DNA from: Gammaproteobacteria bacterium
Lineage (GTDB): Bacteria; Pseudomonadota; Gammaproteobacteria; Enterobacterales; GCA-2746155
NCBI GenBank assembly: GCA_024206355.1
Contig: JAAGZM010000294.1
Coordinates: forward strand, 1-7,159
Length of the DNA stretch: 7,159 nucleotides
Direction of reading: 5' to 3'
The notes under the pieces are model-generated. The model saw only the letters and a list, made by a program, of their open reading frames with translations, was not told the DNA's origin and searched no databases. A program made the position numbers and the translations under genes. Position 1 is the first letter of the stretch. Each line of letters starts with the position of its first letter. Shown one piece after another: positions 6,350 through 7,159 of this stretch.

Positions 6350-6709
6350 TTAGATTAATTTGTTCACAACCGATATAAGTTTTTCAGGTTGGAATGGTTT
6401 AACAATCCAGCCAGTAACACCAGCTGCTTTACCTTCCATTTTTTTGTTCCCATCAGACTCAGTTGTTAACATTAAAATAGGAGTAAACTTATAAGCCGGT
6501 AGCTTTCTTAATTCTTTTGCTAATTCAAAACCGTTCATGACTGGCATATTCACGTCTGTAAGTACCAGATTGAAACTGTCAGTCTTTGCGGCATTTAGTC
6601 CAGCGCCACCATCTGCAGCTTCAACGACTTCATGTCCTGCAACTTGAATCGCAAATTTCACCATTTGTCTCATTGATGTAGAATCATCAACCACGAGTAT
6701 TTTTGCCAT
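6350..6709 (-). CDS. Single-domain CheY-like response regulator
   Basis: A 119-residue stand-alone receiver domain with no output domain, the length of CheY. The phosphorylation site is complete: acidic pair Asp8/Asp9 in VVDDS, phospho-acceptor Asp52 in LTDVNMPVMNG, switch Thr82 in MLTTES, and Lys104 in VKPF followed by a short C-terminal helix. Proteins of this kind take a phosphoryl group from a histidine kinase such as CheA and act by protein-protein contact, classically at the flagellar motor. No kinase, methyl-accepting protein or other che gene lies in the window, so its partner and exact role are open. The AAGAGAG stretch just before the ATG is a good ribosome site. The gene appears monocistronic: 40 bp or less separate its stop from the terminator stem at 6310-6333, and the upstream neighbour is on the other strand. 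Confidence 0.95.
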   Translation of the reverse strand: MAKILVVDDSTSMRQMVKFAIQVAGHEVVEAADGGAGLNAAKTDSFNLVLTDVNMPVMNGFELAKELRKLPAYKFTPILMLTTESDGNKKMEGKAAGVTGWIVKPFQPEKLISVVNKLI

Positions 6710-6742
6710 AATTCTCTCTTCAAAAATTGTTTTAAAGGATTA

Positions 6743-6770
6743 TTTGTAGATATTGTAGCAGATGTCTCAA
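6743..6770 (-). promoter_or_regulatory. Candidate promoter of the receiver gene
   Basis: On the minus strand TTGAGA (6770-6765) is followed after 16 bases by TACAAA (6748-6743), 34 bp before the ATG. The hexamers are imperfect and the area is AT-rich, so this is only a candidate. Confidence 0.3.
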
Positions 6771-6817
6771 AAATTTATATCGTATTACACTGGAAGTTTT
6801 TGAAATTATGACTAAAA

Positions 6818-6846
6818 TTGATATACAACGTGTTTTATTACACAAT
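6818..6846 (+). promoter_or_regulatory. Candidate promoter for the rightward transcript
   Basis: TTGATA (6818-6823) is 5/6 to the -35 consensus. After an optimal 17-base spacer comes CACAAT (6841-6846), 4/6 to the -10 consensus. It would start transcription near 6853, toward the small ORF at the right edge. Confidence 0.33.
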
Positions 6847-6956
6847 TAAAGCTATTTTTTTGTTAATGAATAATTCTATAAACGGGTTCTATTATTAATA
6901 TTAAATACCCTAGACGTCAAATTCGAACAATTATCATCCTATCAATCATTGGCTGG

Positions 6957-7151
6957 ATGTTTCTTGCGGATAATAGTTTTTCAAAAACAGTTGTCAATAA
7001 ACCTAAATTAAAATCGGCTTATAGAATTAATCTACTTATCAATTTTCATTCCACTAAAGATGTTGCTCTAGAAATGAGTTCTTTACTCCTTGAGCTGGCA
7101 GAAATCATTGTCAAGAAAGCACCTTTGGAAATTGGTGATGGCCATGACTAA
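6957..7151 (+). CDS. Possible small protein of unknown function
   Basis: A 64-residue frame that I do not recognise. The first half is basic and polar. The second half holds an amphipathic helix-like stretch (about 36-54, VALEMSSLLLELAEIIVKK) and an acidic end, IGDGHD. The ATG at 6957 has no ribosome site. The same frame stays open upstream to codon 6882 and there would encode a basic patch then a hydrophobic run (RRQIRTIIILSIIGW). The true product could therefore be a longer, membrane-anchored protein with a rare start codon, but no ATG, GTG or TTG is available in that extension. In favour of a gene, the stop overlaps a possible next start (ATGACTAA at 7144-7151), an arrangement typical of operons, and a candidate promoter lies upstream. 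It could equally be a chance frame in AT-rich DNA. Confidence 0.33.
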   Translation: MFLADNSFSKTVVNKPKLKSAYRINLLINFHSTKDVALEMSSLLLELAEIIVKKAPLEIGDGHD

Positions 7152-7159
7152 TTTCAAAA
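7144..7159 (+). CDS. Possible start of a further gene, cut by the window edge
   Basis: ATG at 7144 opens a frame reading MTNFK before the window ends. It overlaps the stop of the small ORF by 8 bases, and GGTGATGG lies shortly upstream as a possible ribosome site. Five codons are too few to identify anything. Confidence 0.28.

Noticed and set aside
6895..6904. TTAATATTAA palindrome upstream of the right-edge ORF
   Set aside because: A 10-bp all-AT palindrome is expected by chance in such AT-rich sequence and has no supporting context.

Overview
The window reads as chromosomal DNA from an AT-rich Gram-negative bacterium. A marine gammaproteobacterium of the Alteromonadales/Oceanospirillales kind is my best guess. 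It rests on the GcvA-like LysR regulator, the CheY-type receiver, the lipobox and signal-peptide proteins and the low GC seen by eye. No rRNA, tRNA, insertion sequence or CRISPR array is present, so the taxonomic guess is soft.

Layout, left to right. (1) A plus-strand GcvA-like LysR regulator (76-984). (2) Directly behind it, the 3' remnant of an aldehyde dehydrogenase gene (about 1034-1426). It lacks its 5' three-quarters or so and carries an in-frame TGA, after which recognisable ALDH tail sequence continues. (3) A minus-strand, tightly packed three-gene unit read from right to left. It comprises an exported lipoprotein of the agmatine deiminase/peptidyl-arginine deiminase family (6074-4914), an M20-type N-carbamoyl amidohydrolase of the HyuC/allantoate amidohydrolase/beta-ureidopropionase family (4899-3661), and an exported CehA/McbA-type PHP metallohydrolase (3659-1455). 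The gaps are 14 nt and 1 nt, so it is very likely one operon. (4) A 275-bp intergenic stretch with a strong plus-strand intrinsic terminator, two perfect hairpins and an extended -10 box, together suggesting a small RNA of about 120 nt. It also holds a 21-bp palindrome just upstream of the deiminase start. (5) A minus-strand single-domain CheY-like response regulator (6709-6350). (6) A divergent intergenic region with candidate promoters, followed by a weakly supported small plus-strand ORF whose stop overlaps a possible next gene cut by the window edge.

How it may work together. The three enzymes of the minus-strand operon belong to families that handle chemically consecutive groups. The deiminase family turns guanidino groups into ureido groups, and the M20 family cleaves N-carbamoyl groups to amines. 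The founding members of the CehA/McbA family hydrolyse carbamate esters. The most interesting reading is an exported/cytosolic nitrogen-scavenging route for a guanidino or carbamoyl compound. The substrate is unknown, and the predicted locations (lipoprotein, cytosol, exported) mean transport would be needed. The LysR gene and ALDH fragment on the left look like what is left of a neighbouring catabolic locus that has lost its main enzyme.
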